A DNA stretch of 64,000 nucleotides from Acinetobacter silvestris (GTDB lineage: Bacteria; Pseudomonadota; Gammaproteobacteria; Pseudomonadales; Moraxellaceae): the NCBI RefSeq assembly GCF_002135235.1, contig NZ_NEGB01000007.1, forward strand, positions 62,001 to 126,000, given 5' to 3'. This document shows, piece after piece, positions 48,753-59,500 of the stretch (positions are counted from its first letter, which is position 1; every line of letters begins with the position of its first letter). Made by a program: the position numbers and the translations under genes. The notes beneath the pieces were generated by a model. That model had not been told where the DNA came from, made no database searches, and saw only the letters and a program-made list of their open reading frames with translations.

Positions 48753-49223
48753 ATGGCGATTCGCCGTATCGAAGGTTTATTACATCTCGCGAGCGAAGAC
48801 CGTTACGCGATTTTAGTTGGTCGTTTTAACAGCTTTGTTGTAGAACATTTGTTGGAAGGTGCAATTGATACGTTGCATCGTCATGGCGTATCCGATGATA
48901 ATATCACTGTCGTTCATGCACCGGGTGCATGGGAACTTCCAGTCGTGGCTAAAAAATTAGCAGCTTCTGGTAATTTCGATGCCGTGATTGCACTTGGCGC
49001 AGTGATCCGTGGTAGTACACCACATTTCGACTTCGTTGCAGGTGAATGTGCCAAAGGTTTAGGTGTAGTTGGTTTAGAGACTGGCTTACCAGTGATTAAT
49101 GGTGTATTGACTACGGATAGTATTGAACAGGCAATTGAACGCTCTGGTACAAAAGCAGGTAATAAGGGTGGCGAAGCTGCTCTTACTGCAATTGAAATGG
49201 TTAACCTGTTAAAGGCAATTTAA
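48753..49223 (+). CDS. ribH: 6,7-dimethyl-8-ribityllumazine synthase
   Basis: 156 residues. Signature stretches are [51 protein letters not shown] and the C-terminal [16 protein letters not shown]. It condenses ribitylaminouracil with dihydroxybutanone phosphate and assembles as 60- or 10-mer shells. It lies 24 bp after ribB and 3 bp before nusB. Confidence 0.97.
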   Translation: MAIRRIEGLLHLASEDRYAILVGRFNSFVVEHLLEGAIDTLHRHGVSDDNITVVHAPGAWELPVVAKKLAASGNFDAVIALGAVIRGSTPHFDFVAGECAKGLGVVGLETGLPVINGVLTTDSIEQAIERSGTKAGNKGGEAALTAIEMVNLLKAI

Positions 49224-49226
49224 AGC

Positions 49227-49676
49227 ATGTCGCAAACACTCCAAGCTACTTATGCAGCAAAGCGCAAAGCACGTCGCTTTGCTGTACAAGGGATTTATGA
49301 ATGGCAAATGAGCCACAACCCAGTGCATGAAATTGAAGCACGTACCCGTGTTGAAAACGCAATGCATAAAGTGGATCTCGGCTATTATCATGAGTTGCTC
49401 ACACAAGTGGTCGCAAATCATGAAGCATTGGATGCGTTATTAATGCCAGTACTTGATCGCGAGATTAATGCATTGGATGGTGTTGAACTTGCAACATTGC
49501 GTCTCGGCGCATACGAACTTAAAGATCATCTTGAAGTTCCGTATCGTGTTGTATTAGATGAAGCAATTGAACTTGCGAAACACTTTGGCGGCGCAGACAG
49601 TCACAAATACATCAATGGTGTATTAGACCGTTTAGCAACTCGCCTTCGTGATGCAGAAAAACAACAAGCTAAATAA
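49227..49676 (+). CDS. nusB: Transcription antitermination protein NusB
   Basis: 149 residues, all helical. [15 protein letters not shown] matches the N-terminal RNA-contacting helix, and [20 protein letters not shown] with [10 protein letters not shown] is diagnostic. NusB with NusE (S10) binds boxA of rRNA leaders. The ribH-nusB-thiL order is conserved in Proteobacteria. Confidence 0.96.
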   Translation: MSQTLQATYAAKRKARRFAVQGIYEWQMSHNPVHEIEARTRVENAMHKVDLGYYHELLTQVVANHEALDALLMPVLDREINALDGVELATLRLGAYELKDHLEVPYRVVLDEAIELAKHFGGADSHKYINGVLDRLATRLRDAEKQQAK

Positions 49677-49688
49677 GTTATTGTTGCT

Positions 49689-50606
49689 ATGGCTGAGTTC
49701 TCAATCATTGATACCTACTTTAATCGTAAGAATTTCTCTGCGGTTGATTTAGGTGTCGGCGATGACTCAGCCCTGCTCACGCCACCTCATCATCATCAAT
49801 TGGTGATTTGTACAGATACGCTGATTGCTGGTCGACATTTCCCGCTTGATACTGATCCGCATGCGATTGGTTGGAAAAGTGTTGCTGTTAATTTATCTGA
49901 TATTGCCGCTATGGGCGCGAAACCGCATAGTATTCTTTTGGCATTGAGCTTACCCCAAATTGATCATGACTGGCTCAAAGGCTTTAGTCAGGGTTTATAT
50001 GATTGTTGCGATCAATTTGGTGTCAGTTTAATTGGTGGAGATACCACCCAAAGTCCGCATCTGACCATTACCGTTACTGCACTCGGCTGGATCGAAAGTG
50101 GCAAAGCCATTACCCGTTCTGGCGCTCAAGTTGACGACTTAGTGGTCGTTAGTGGTTCCGTCGGTGATGCTGCCTTTGCACTACAACACCCTAAACACTC
50201 CCTACAAAAACGACTGGATTATCCAACACCCCGCTGTGAACTTGGTCTGATGCTGAAAAATTTAGCTTCAAGCATGATTGATATCTCAGATGGACTGGCA
50301 CAAGACTTGAGCCATATTTTAAAAGCGTCCAATGTCGGTGCAAAATTAGAACTATCACAGCTACCGATTAAGCCAGATTTAAGCCATTTACCTGAAAATG
50401 AGCAATGGCAATATGCTTTAGCCGGTGGTGATGATTATGAGCTCTGCTTTACTATTACAAAGCAAAACTACCAAGAACTTTTACGCTTACAACCCAATGT
50501 AACAACAACAATCATCGGGGAAATTACGCAAAAAAGCGGATTAATATTTGAAAAAGATGGCTTAGATCATCCACTTCAATTTCATGGATATCAACACTTT
50601 GCATAA
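49689..50606 (+). CDS. thiL: Thiamine-monophosphate kinase
   Basis: 305 residues. The N-terminal Mg-ATP site is VGDDSALLTPP. CTDTLIAGRHFPLDTDP, NLSDIAAMGAKPHSILL and GVSLIGGDTTQSP complete the PurM/ThiL fold; MIDISDGLAQDLSHIL and AGGDDYELCF are in the C-terminal half. It makes thiamine diphosphate. Its end overlaps the pgpA start by 23 bp. Confidence 0.96.
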   Translation: MAEFSIIDTYFNRKNFSAVDLGVGDDSALLTPPHHHQLVICTDTLIAGRHFPLDTDPHAIGWKSVAVNLSDIAAMGAKPHSILLALSLPQIDHDWLKGFSQGLYDCCDQFGVSLIGGDTTQSPHLTITVTALGWIESGKAITRSGAQVDDLVVVSGSVGDAAFALQHPKHSLQKRLDYPTPRCELGLMLKNLASSMIDISDGLAQDLSHILKASNVGAKLELSQLPIKPDLSHLPENEQWQYALAGGDDYELCFTITKQNYQELLRLQPNVTTTIIGEITQKSGLIFEKDGLDHPLQFHGYQHFA

Positions 50607-51105
50607 ACCTCCTATTATTTTTAAAAACATGACATGGTTTGAACGCTGTATTGTGTTCTGTGGAGTCGGTTTTGGTTCTGGCCTAGCCCCCAAAGCACCA
50701 GGAACCTTTGGTTCTGCTTTTGCACTGTTATTCATACCGATTTGGCTTGCAATTGGTTTTTCTAGCTCCATATTGGCCATATTGGTGATGTCTTTAATTG
50801 GCATTTATATTTGTGGTCAAACCGCTAAAATTATTCATGTGCATGATGATGGCCGTATTGTTTGGGACGAATTTGCAGGACAATCGATTACTTTTTTACC
50901 CTTGATCTACTTTGGACAAATGAATTGGATCTGGGTATTGGTCGGTTTTGGCTTATTTCGTTTATTTGATATCTGGAAACCTTGGCCCATTCGTGTCATT
51001 GACCAAAAAGTCGATGGCGGTTTTGGCATTATGTTCGATGATATTATTGCAGGCTTATGGGCAGCACTCTGTATCCTCATCTACTTATACTTTCCTATGG
51101 CTTAA
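50584..51105 (+). CDS. pgpA: Phosphatidylglycerophosphatase A
   Basis: 173 residues. GFGSGLAPKAPGTFGSAFAL is the family signature; IVWDEFAGQ and the C-terminal FGIMFDDIIAGLWA carry the metal-binding acidic residues. Several membrane segments. It dephosphorylates phosphatidylglycerophosphate. The start is uncertain: an internal ATG at 50629 (MTWFERC) would avoid most of the thiL overlap. Confidence 0.92.
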   Translation: MDINTLHKPPIIFKNMTWFERCIVFCGVGFGSGLAPKAPGTFGSAFALLFIPIWLAIGFSSSILAILVMSLIGIYICGQTAKIIHVHDDGRIVWDEFAGQSITFLPLIYFGQMNWIWVLVGFGLFRLFDIWKPWPIRVIDQKVDGGFGIMFDDIIAGLWAALCILIYLYFPMA

Positions 51106-51126
51106 GCCAAATCTGTTAGGTGTTAT

Positions 51127-52491
51127 ATGTCAACTACTGTGATCATTCTTGCTGCAGGTAAAGGCACCCGAATGCGTTCTAATCTGCCAAAGGTGTTACA
51201 GCCTTTAGCAGGATGCCCCCTGCTTGGTCATGTGATTGAAACAGCAAAAAAATTACACGCGAAAAATATTATTACGATTTTTGGTCATGGTGGTCATCTC
51301 GTTCAAGAAAGGTTCAACCATGAGAATATCCAATGGGTAGAACAAACTGAACAACTGGGTACTGGTCATGCAGTTAAAGTAACTTTGCCGGTCTTGCCCC
51401 AAGATGGTATCTCTTTAATTTTATCTGGTGATGTGCCTTGCGTCCAACAAAGTACCTTGCAACGCCTGCTTGATGTTTCGACAGAAACTGGAATTGGATT
51501 GGTGACATTAACCTTAGAAGATTCGACTGGATATGGTCGTATTGTGCGTAAGGATGGTAAAATTCAAGCCATTGTTGAACATAAAGATGCTTCTGAACAA
51601 CAGCGCCAAATTAAAGAAATTAATACCGGTATTTACTGTGTTAGCAATGCTAAATTACATGAATGGCTGCCTAAACTCAGTAATGATAATGCGCAAGGCG
51701 AATATTATTTAACCGATATTGTTGCTATGGCACTGGCTGATGGAATGGAAATCGCTTCGATTCAACCTGAACTTGCCTTTGAAGTTGAAGGCATCAATGA
51801 TCGTATTCAATTAGCTGCACTAGAACGTGAATTCCAAGCCTATCAAGCCAAACAATTGATGCAGCAAGGGGTACATTTAATTGACCCTGCTCGCTTTGAC
51901 TTGCGTGGACAGCTTAGCGTAGGTACTGATGTCCGCATTGACATCAACGTGATTATTGAAGGGAATTGTAGCTTCGGTGATCACGTTGAAATCGGTGCAG
52001 GTTGTATCATTAAAAATACGCACATTGCAGCGGGCACAAAAGTTCAACCCTATAGTATTTTCGACAATGCTATTGTAGGCAATAATGTTCAGATTGGACC
52101 ATTTGCTCGCTTAAGACCTGGGGCAAAACTTGCCAATGAAGTACATATTGGTAACTTTGTCGAAGTCAAAAATACCAGTATTGGTCAAGGCTCTAAAGCC
52201 AACCATTTTGCCTACTTAGGTGATGCTGAAATTGGTGCAGAATCGAACATCGGTGCAGGTACCATCACCTGTAATTATGATGGTGCCAATAAACATAAAA
52301 CCATCATTGGTGATCAGGCCTTCATAGGTACCAATAACTCTTTGGTTGCGCCAGTCAAAATTGGTCATGGAGCAACCACTGGTGCGGGCTCAGTCATCAC
52401 CCATGATGTCGCAGACAACTGCTTGGCTTTTGAACGTGCTAAACAAATTTCTAAAGAAAATTATCAACGTCCCCAAAAGGTCACGAAATAA
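51127..52491 (+). CDS. glmU: Bifunctional UDP-GlcNAc pyrophosphorylase / glucosamine-1-phosphate acetyltransferase
   Basis: 454 residues. N-terminal nucleotidyltransferase: [20 protein letters not shown] and LSGDVPC. C-terminal left-handed beta helix of hexapeptide repeats ([31 protein letters not shown]) is the acetyltransferase. The two activities turn GlcN-1-P into UDP-GlcNAc for peptidoglycan and LPS. Followed 12 bp later by glmS. Confidence 0.98.
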   Translation: MSTTVIILAAGKGTRMRSNLPKVLQPLAGCPLLGHVIETAKKLHAKNIITIFGHGGHLVQERFNHENIQWVEQTEQLGTGHAVKVTLPVLPQDGISLILSGDVPCVQQSTLQRLLDVSTETGIGLVTLTLEDSTGYGRIVRKDGKIQAIVEHKDASEQQRQIKEINTGIYCVSNAKLHEWLPKLSNDNAQGEYYLTDIVAMALADGMEIASIQPELAFEVEGINDRIQLAALEREFQAYQAKQLMQQGVHLIDPARFDLRGQLSVGTDVRIDINVIIEGNCSFGDHVEIGAGCIIKNTHIAAGTKVQPYSIFDNAIVGNNVQIGPFARLRPGAKLANEVHIGNFVEVKNTSIGQGSKANHFAYLGDAEIGAESNIGAGTITCNYDGANKHKTIIGDQAFIGTNNSLVAPVKIGHGATTGAGSVITHDVADNCLAFERAKQISKENYQRPQKVTK

Positions 52492-52503
52492 GAGGATATA
52501 ACG

Positions 52504-54342
52504 ATGTGCGGTATTGTTGGTGGCGTTGCTGAACGTAGCATTACAAATATTTTAATTGAAGGTCTAAAACGCCTTGAGTATCGTGGTTACGACTCAGCGG
52601 GTGTTGCATTGGTTGACCAATGTCAAATTTTACGTGAACGTCGTGTTGGTAAAGTTGCCAATTTAGAACAAGCCGTAAATGAGTCGAATATTCAAGGCTC
52701 ATTAGGGATTGCACATACGCGTTGGGCGACACATGGTAAACCGACAGAAAATAATGCGCATCCGCATATTTCTGACACAGTTGCTGTGGTACATAACGGA
52801 ATTATTGAAAACTATCAAGAACTTAAAGATGACCTTGAAGCTTTAGGCTATGTGTTCACCTCACAAACAGATACTGAGGTGGTTGCTCATCTGATACATG
52901 ATGCACTGAAATCAACCCCTGATTTACTCAAAGCTGTTACTCAAATTGTTCCACAATTAAAAGGCGCTTATGCGCTCGGAATTGTGCATACCGATCATCC
53001 CAATGAACTGATTGCAGTGCGTGAAGGCTCTCCTTTGGTGATTGGTGTCGGCATTGGTGAAAACTTTATCAGCTCTGACCAATTAGCACTATTACCAGTG
53101 ACCAACCGTTTTATTTACCTTGAAGAAGGCGATATTGTTCGTTTAACACGTGAAAGCATTGAAATCTTTGTGGATGATCAATTGATTGATCGCCCAGTTA
53201 AAGAATTGGATGCAACCGTGAGTAATGCGTCTAAGGGTGAATATAAACATTACATGCTCAAAGAAATTTATGAGCAACCTGAAGCAATTCAACAAACCAT
53301 TTCCCAAGCATTGAATGGTAATGCTTTGCGTGATGATTTCTTACAGCATGCCGAAGTTGATTTTAAAAATATTCAACAAGTGCAAATTATTGCTTGTGGT
53401 ACCAGTTACCATGCGGGAATGATTGCCAAATATTGGTTTGAACAACTGATCGACCTGCCTTGCCAAGTCGAAATTGCCAGTGAATTCCGTTATCGCTCGC
53501 CAGTGATTGTGGGCAATACCTTGTATGTCTGTATTTCTCAATCGGGTGAAACGGCTGATACTTTAGCGGCATTACGTGATACGCAAAAACGTGCCAAGGC
53601 GAAAAGTTTAAATATCACCACCATGACGATTTGTAACGTTGCAACATCTTCAATGGTGCGTGAAACCAATCATCATTTGCTGACACTTGCAGGTCCTGAA
53701 ATTGGTGTTGCCTCAACCAAAGCATTTACCACTCAACTTGCAGCCTTAATGTTGTTGATCCTGAAAATTGGTCAAATTAAACAGACGATGCCTGTTGAAA
53801 AAATTGCTGAAATTACCGCTGAACTTTGGCATATTCCTAAAGTCATTTTAGATACCTTACAAAATGACAAAGAAATTTTGCGCTTATCTGATTTATTTAA
53901 AGAAAAACAACACTGCTTATTCTTAGGTCGTGGTACACAGTTCCCTATTGCACTAGAAGGTGCATTAAAACTGAAAGAAATTTCATATATTCATGCTGAG
54001 GGCTATGCTGCGGGTGAGCTCAAACATGGGCCTTTAGCCTTAGTTGATCATGATATGCCTGTGGTTATTTTGGCACCGCAAGATGACATGCTCGATAAAT
54101 TAAAATCGAATATGGAAGAAGTTCAAGCACGCGGTGGTGAACTATTTGTCTTTGCGGATGAAAATAGCGGGATTAAAAATAAAGATCGTCAACACGTGGT
54201 TAATGTACCAACCATCAGTTCACTGTTAGCCCCTATTGTATACAGCATCCCAGTACAATTGCTGTCTTACCATGTAGCGGTATTACGTGGTACAGATGTC
54301 GACCAACCGCGTAATTTGGCAAAATCCGTTACTGTTGAATAA
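52504..54342 (+). CDS. glmS: Glutamine--fructose-6-phosphate aminotransferase
   Basis: 612 residues (usual 609). Cys2 (MCGIVGGVAERS) is the glutaminase nucleophile. GTSYHAGMIAKYW and CISQSGETADTLAALRD mark the first SIS domain, FLGRGTQFPIALEGALKLKE the second. C-terminal PRNLAKSVTVE is the conserved end recognised at DNA level by TnsD of Tn7. The two Tn7-like insertions that follow use this end. Confidence 0.98.
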   Translation: MCGIVGGVAERSITNILIEGLKRLEYRGYDSAGVALVDQCQILRERRVGKVANLEQAVNESNIQGSLGIAHTRWATHGKPTENNAHPHISDTVAVVHNGIIENYQELKDDLEALGYVFTSQTDTEVVAHLIHDALKSTPDLLKAVTQIVPQLKGAYALGIVHTDHPNELIAVREGSPLVIGVGIGENFISSDQLALLPVTNRFIYLEEGDIVRLTRESIEIFVDDQLIDRPVKELDATVSNASKGEYKHYMLKEIYEQPEAIQQTISQALNGNALRDDFLQHAEVDFKNIQQVQIIACGTSYHAGMIAKYWFEQLIDLPCQVEIASEFRYRSPVIVGNTLYVCISQSGETADTLAALRDTQKRAKAKSLNITTMTICNVATSSMVRETNHHLLTLAGPEIGVASTKAFTTQLAALMLLILKIGQIKQTMPVEKIAEITAELWHIPKVILDTLQNDKEILRLSDLFKEKQHCLFLGRGTQFPIALEGALKLKEISYIHAEGYAAGELKHGPLALVDHDMPVVILAPQDDMLDKLKSNMEEVQARGGELFVFADENSGIKNKDRQHVVNVPTISSLLAPIVYSIPVQLLSYHVAVLRGTDVDQPRNLAKSVTVE

Positions 54343-54367
54343 TATTTTAAAATATATCGTTCGATAT
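54307..54367 (+). other. attTn7: glmS 3' end and Tn7 insertion point
   Basis: Tn7 TnsD binds the end of the glmS coding sequence and directs insertion 25 bp past the stop codon. Here the TGT terminus of a Tn7-like element begins after exactly 25 bp (54343-54367). The TnsD-contact region is assumed from the E. coli attTn7 and was not shown directly. Confidence 0.85.
54363..54367 (+). repeat. Target-site duplication, left copy (GATAT)
   Basis: Five bases directly before the TGTAAG terminus; the same GATAT follows the other terminus at 59819-59823. Tn7 makes 5-bp duplications. Confidence 0.9.
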
Positions 54368-54376
54368 TGTAAGCAG

Positions 54377-54434
54377 ACAATAAAGTGTCATACCAAACAA
54401 TATAGTTTCATACTGAACAAAAAAGTATCACACT
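54377..54434 (+). repeat. Right-end TnsB binding sites
   Basis: Three copies of an 18-bp unit (ACAATAAAGTGTCATACC, ACAATATAGTTTCATACT, ACAAAAAAGTATCACACT) start at 54377, 54397 and 54417. They resemble the TnsB sites of Tn7 (ACAATAAAGTCTTAAACT). Close packing is typical of the right end. Confidence 0.9.
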
Positions 54435-54450
54435 ATATTGTTTATATTAT

Positions 54451-54497
54451 AAGCACCTGTTATGCTCATTTTAAATGAACACAACAGGTGTTTTTTT
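54451..54497 (+). promoter_or_regulatory. Leader hairpin before tnsA, enclosing its ribosome site
   Basis: CACCTGTT (54454-54461) pairs with AACAGGTG (54483-54490), followed by seven T and then the tnsA ATG. The AGGTG that would be the ribosome-binding site lies in the 3' arm. It could terminate transcription coming from glmS or mask the start of read-through mRNA. Confidence 0.6.
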
Positions 54498-55304
54498 ATG
54501 CTTTCAATCATACAACAACAAAAATGGATCAAAGATGGTCGAGGTCGAGGCGAGCTATCTTCATACAAACCTTGGCTTACTGTTCGTGACCTAGCTTCAC
54601 GAGGTCGCTCCCATCGGATATATGGACATAAAACAAAACGAACTCATCACTTACTCTCAGATTTAGAGCTGGCTATTTTTTTAATTTTGGAATGGAATCC
54701 ATTGATTCAGGATATTCGGGAACAATTTCCTCTCCGAATAGAACAAACAGAAGAAATTGCTCAAGCTGCATCTATTACTCATCCTACTATCAGGGGAGTA
54801 AAACAGATAATGAGTACAGATTTTTATATTCTTAGTTCTGATGCTCAAAAACCTAGATTTGCTATACAGGCCAAATATCAAAAAGATATTGAAGATACTC
54901 GAACAATTGAGAAACTAGAACTTGAGCGTAGATATTGGCAAAGTCGGGGGATTCCTTGGCAAATCATTACTGAACAGGAAATTCCCAAAATCGTTTTTAA
55001 CAATATTAAATGGCTCTACCCTGTCATAAAAGAAGAAGATCATATTCAGCTATACGATAATATTGAATTCTATGTACAACAATTCCGTAAACACCCTAAT
55101 TTATCTTTAATTCATTTAGCTAAAAAAATAGATTTATCTTATGACCTAGAAATAGGCACATCCTTGTCAGAATTACGTGTGTTATTTGCCCAACGGTATT
55201 TTAAGTTTGATTTAAACCTAAATTATAAAGATCTAAAATTTACCAATATCCAACTTGGTGATATGACAACATGGGAGGAGGTTCACCATGTTGCAAATCA
55301 ATGA
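54498..55304 (+). CDS. tnsA: Tn7-like transposase endonuclease TnsA
   Basis: 268 residues, close to Tn7 TnsA (273). TnsA cuts the 5' ends of the transposon and works with TnsB. Similarity to Tn7 is clear along the length: WIKDGRGRG, PWLTVRDLASRGRSHRIYGH, LLSDLELAIFL, HPTIRGVKQIMSTDFYI, TIEKLELERRYWQ. The restriction-like catalytic residues are the Glu in SDLELAIF, Asp in MSTDFY, and the Q-x-K in AIQAKYQ. The start at MLSIIQQQKW follows a hairpin; an upstream ATG (54462) is inside it and not used. It overlaps tnsB by 17 bp. It appears intact. Confidence 0.95.
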   Translation: MLSIIQQQKWIKDGRGRGELSSYKPWLTVRDLASRGRSHRIYGHKTKRTHHLLSDLELAIFLILEWNPLIQDIREQFPLRIEQTEEIAQAASITHPTIRGVKQIMSTDFYILSSDAQKPRFAIQAKYQKDIEDTRTIEKLELERRYWQSRGIPWQIITEQEIPKIVFNNIKWLYPVIKEEDHIQLYDNIEFYVQQFRKHPNLSLIHLAKKIDLSYDLEIGTSLSELRVLFAQRYFKFDLNLNYKDLKFTNIQLGDMTTWEEVHHVANQ

Positions 55305-56511
55305 TGTATATCTGGATCAAGATCAATATTTTAGGATTCTCAGCATCTTACCTGAGCATATTGTTTGGATTGAAATTAATAATATAAAAAACTTTCCTAC
55401 TGTCATCAGTAAAAATGAATTATTTCAGGCTATTGAATCATTTGAAACATTCCGTGTTGATGATCCATTTCAAGATATCGTTTTAATGCAGCCTCTTGAA
55501 GGATCAATAACTCAAATAAAGAGAGATGAAAACTATAATCTTATCAAACCTATAATAGATCATGAACAATTTTATATTCCTCATGTTCGATCTTCCCTTA
55601 TTAATGAAATTATCAAAAATCAGAAATCGACGAAACAAACTCTTTACCGATTACTTAAATAATACTGGCAAAGAGGACAAACACCGAATGCTTTAATTCC
55701 GAATTATCATAATTCTGGTGCAAAAGGAAATAAGAGGGTTTCGAACCAAAAACTAGGGCGAAAACGAATACTTAAAGAAGGTATAGGTGCTGTTATTACA
55801 GCAGAAATTGAACGTTTATTTCATATCACTATTAGTAAATATTTGTTATCTGATAAAAAACATACGTTGAAATATGGACACAGAGAATTTAAAAAATTAT
55901 ATCGTTCACTTCATCCTGAAACACCAGAAACTGAACTTCCTACATTACGTCAATTTCAGTATTTTTATCATCGAGAATACAGTGAAGTCATTCGTCTTCA
56001 GAAGCGTTCCAACGAAATTGAATATGCCAAAGACTTGGCACAACTACATTCCACAGTAAACACACAAGTGCTCGGCCCAGGTTCAAGATACGAAGTCGAT
56101 GCCATAATTGCAGATATTTATTTAGTTTCTAACTTTGATCGGGATCGTATTATTGGGCGACCAATTCTTTACTTTGTGATAGATGTCTTCAGCCGCATGA
56201 TTACTGGTTTATATATTGGTTTAGAGAATGCCTCTTACCAAACAAGTATGAGAGCACTTTACTGTGCTTTTACAGATAAAGTTACTTTATGTAAAAAATT
56301 TGGTATAGACATTAGATCTGAAAATTGGCCATGTGTTGGATTACCTGATGCAATTTTGGCTGATCGAGGAGAATTATTTGGTCATCAAGTTGAAAATTTA
56401 GAAAAAAGTTTTGCGATTCGACTTGAAAATACGCCTCCATATCGAGGTGATTTAAAACCTATTGTTGAAAGCCGATTCAAATTAATACAAGCTCAATTTA
56501 CCCCAGATTGA
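55288..56511 (+). pseudogene. tnsB: Tn7-like transposase TnsB, nonsense codon and 3' truncation
   Basis: The N-terminal 124 codons match Tn7 TnsB (MLQINDVYLDQ...; TKQTLYRLLK), then TAA at 55660-55662. The frame resumes at once as YWQRGQTPNALIP, where Tn7 TnsB has RYWQRGQTPNALIP, so TAA replaces an arginine codon. The DDE core follows: Asp in RYEVDAIIAD, Asp in ILADRGELFG, Glu in PIVESRFKL. It ends at QAQFTPD*, about 300 codons short of Tn7 TnsB (roughly 700). Without it TnsA cannot transpose. Confidence 0.93.
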
Positions 56512-59500
56512 ATTAGCACGCGTTCTTTTCTTTCATAATGCCTATTTATCAAGGAACTGTATTGATCAAGGTATCTTAGCAAGAGAGTTTTTTGTTGATC
56601 CTAATATGGCACTGTTCATTAACGCCAATAAGTCGATCACCTTACAAGGCGTTAAGCTTTATTTATTTTATACTAGTGACAGTGTGATTCACGGCAATGC
56701 ATTGTTCGATGAAAATATTTTCTCTGTGGTACAAGAGCTACCTTATAAGTTCAACTTTCAAGGCACACAAATCTTTTCATTCCGTCCTGATCTTGTACTA
56801 TTTTTGAATGGCATTTATCTCGGCTATAGCGAATTAAAAAGTAACTACACCAGCCAGAACGCTAGAAAGAATGGACGCGGAAAGGTATTGAAGGATTACT
56901 TTGAAGCAGTAAAGGTATATCACCAATACATAGACAGCAATGCCATGCTGAGTGATAAAGAAAAACAGTATGTTCGCAAAGATTTTCTCAAAATTTTTGA
57001 GAATGCTATTCACATCACCACTACAGATATTGGCGAAACCTATGTGATTCGTACCATTGCTGATTATTTTGATGAGGTATTAGCCACCTGTCGTGAAGGT
57101 AAATTTGATCGTGAAGAAATAGAAAAAAAAGCACAGAGCGTATTTAAGCTATATCCTCTGCTTAACCTAGATGCCGAAAAGAAAGACAAGCTCAAAGAGC
57201 TATTTGCCGCATTATATGGCAGGCTGATGATTGAGAAAGAAATCCTGTATTACAACTTTATTGAACGGGATGTTTATGTCAACAAAGGTGTGAAGGAAGT
57301 TAAAAATGAGCAAGGTCATTTAATTTCACCACGACCAAAACAGAAATTTGGCACCGACAAAATCATGGCCAAGATCGATGAGCTTTTAGCACATGAGCAA
57401 GAGCCTGAATATTTTGAGAAGTTGTTGGAAAAACAGTTAGTTGGCGTTTCTGAGACCAAGAAAAATGAATTGTTGGAAAAGCGCAGGGCTTATTCTAATA
57501 ACAAAAATGTGTATTCACTTTTAATGCAATATGCCGCTGGATTTGGAAAGTCTAACATCATCGGCTGGTCTGCCCTACAATTAAAGGATTTGCGTCGCCC
57601 CAATAGTGATGGCAAACCACAATACGTGTACGATAAAATCATGATAGTGGTGGATCGACTGCAACTGCGTAGTCAGATAGATTCTCTTATGCTCAACATG
57701 AACATCGATAAGCGTATGGTGATCGAGGCAACCAATAAAAAAACTTTTCAAGAAGCATTGGCATCTGACACTCGTTTGGTGATTGTTAATTTACAAAAAT
57801 TTGGTGCAGTCCGTGAAATGCTTGATGCTGAAGTACTGAAAAAACTCACAGGTATGCGTATTGTTTTCTTGATAGATGAAATCCATCGCTCAAACAGTGG
57901 CGAACAGCATGAAGATATGGTAAGTATTTTTGATGAACTACAAAGCCCATTTGATGGCGTCACCTACACAGAACAAGCTACCAAGAAGAACCTGGTTATT
58001 GGCTTTACTGCCACGCCAGACGACCATACTCTAGCTCGATTTGGAGAGTTTAGCGGCTATGCCGAAAGTGAAAAACTATGGCGCCCGTTTGACAGCTATA
58101 CGATGAAAGAAGCGATTGAAGATGGCTTTATTTTGAATCCGCTTAAAAATATTGTGCCTGTTGCATCTAAAATGTTATTTGATTTACCTACGAATCCACT
58201 TGAAGGTTTTACCCAGAAGGAATACAAGGACGCACAGAAAAAGCAGATCTATGAAAACCGTGATCGAATTGAAGCTATTGCCAAGTATATTGCTGACCTA
58301 TTAGTTAAAGATGTTTATCGACAGATACGAGGCACTGGCAAAGCGATGTTGGCAGTTCATTCCATTAAGGCAGCCATTGCCTACCAAGATGCTGTGACAA
58401 GGCACTTTAATGATTTAGTAAAAGAACCTAAGTACGAGAAATACGCAGATGCACCCATTCATGTGGTGTATTCCAGTAACCAAGATGAACAAAGTGCGAC
58501 TGGACTGAATGGCGGTTTAACAGAAGAGAAAGTTCTGGAGAGTTTTGCACTCAGTAAAAATGGCTTAATGATTGTTGTCGCCAAATTACAAACTGGCTTC
58601 GATGAAAAAAAGTTACACACCTTATTTTTAGACAAAGAGATAAAAGGCATCAGCGCCATTCAAACTATTTCTCGCGTAAATCGTACCACCAAATACAAGA
58701 ACGATTGCAAGATCGTTGATTTTTCTTATAACAATGTGAATGTACAAAACATTAAAGATGCTTTCGAGCATTTCTCTGATGTGGTGGTAAGTGACTTTGA
58801 TCCATTTGGTGATAAAAAAATATTAGATATATTGCTGATTGAATTGAATAAATCAGATACCTACGATAAATTTTTTGCTGTATTTATGACAATTTATAAA
58901 GACACTACCAAGCGCGATCAACCTGAGAGCTATCTAGATTTTGAAAGTAGCCTGAAAAAATACATCGATGCCAACCCGCAACGCACTGCTGATATCAAAG
59001 CCAAAGCAGCGCAGTACTTCACCATTCTTAACCGCATTGAATTCGTAATTCAGTTAAATACAAAGTACAGCGAACCAAGCTTTTTACTCTTCTGGCGTAA
59101 GTTCAATATGCTCTATAACATGCTGCATAGAAGCGACGATATCAAAGATCCAATCGAAGTGTATTTTGACAACCAAATTGGCATTATTGAAGTCGTTGCC
59201 GAAGAGTCGAAAAATAAGAAGAAAAAAACCACAACAGTTGCTGAAGGTATACCACCAGGCCCTGGAGGCCAATTTGATATTCTAGCCATCATTGCCGCAC
59301 GTAATGAGCAAGAAGCAAAAACAGGAACATTGATCAAGGACTTCGAAACCAAGATTGTTGATTTCTTCCATTACGTACATGGGTCCAGTGAGGGCGAACG
59401 ATTAATCATCAAAATGAAGTCGCATGTTTCTGAAAATGAAATTTATGATGATTTTTCAAAAATTTATCGCCGATATCGTGCACTCTATCGCTCTAAAGTA

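Noticed and set aside
54377..54434. Regular short repeats that might be a small CRISPR array
   Set aside because: The 20-bp period has no spacers, the units match Tn7 TnsB sites, and inverted copies occur at the other end of the same element.
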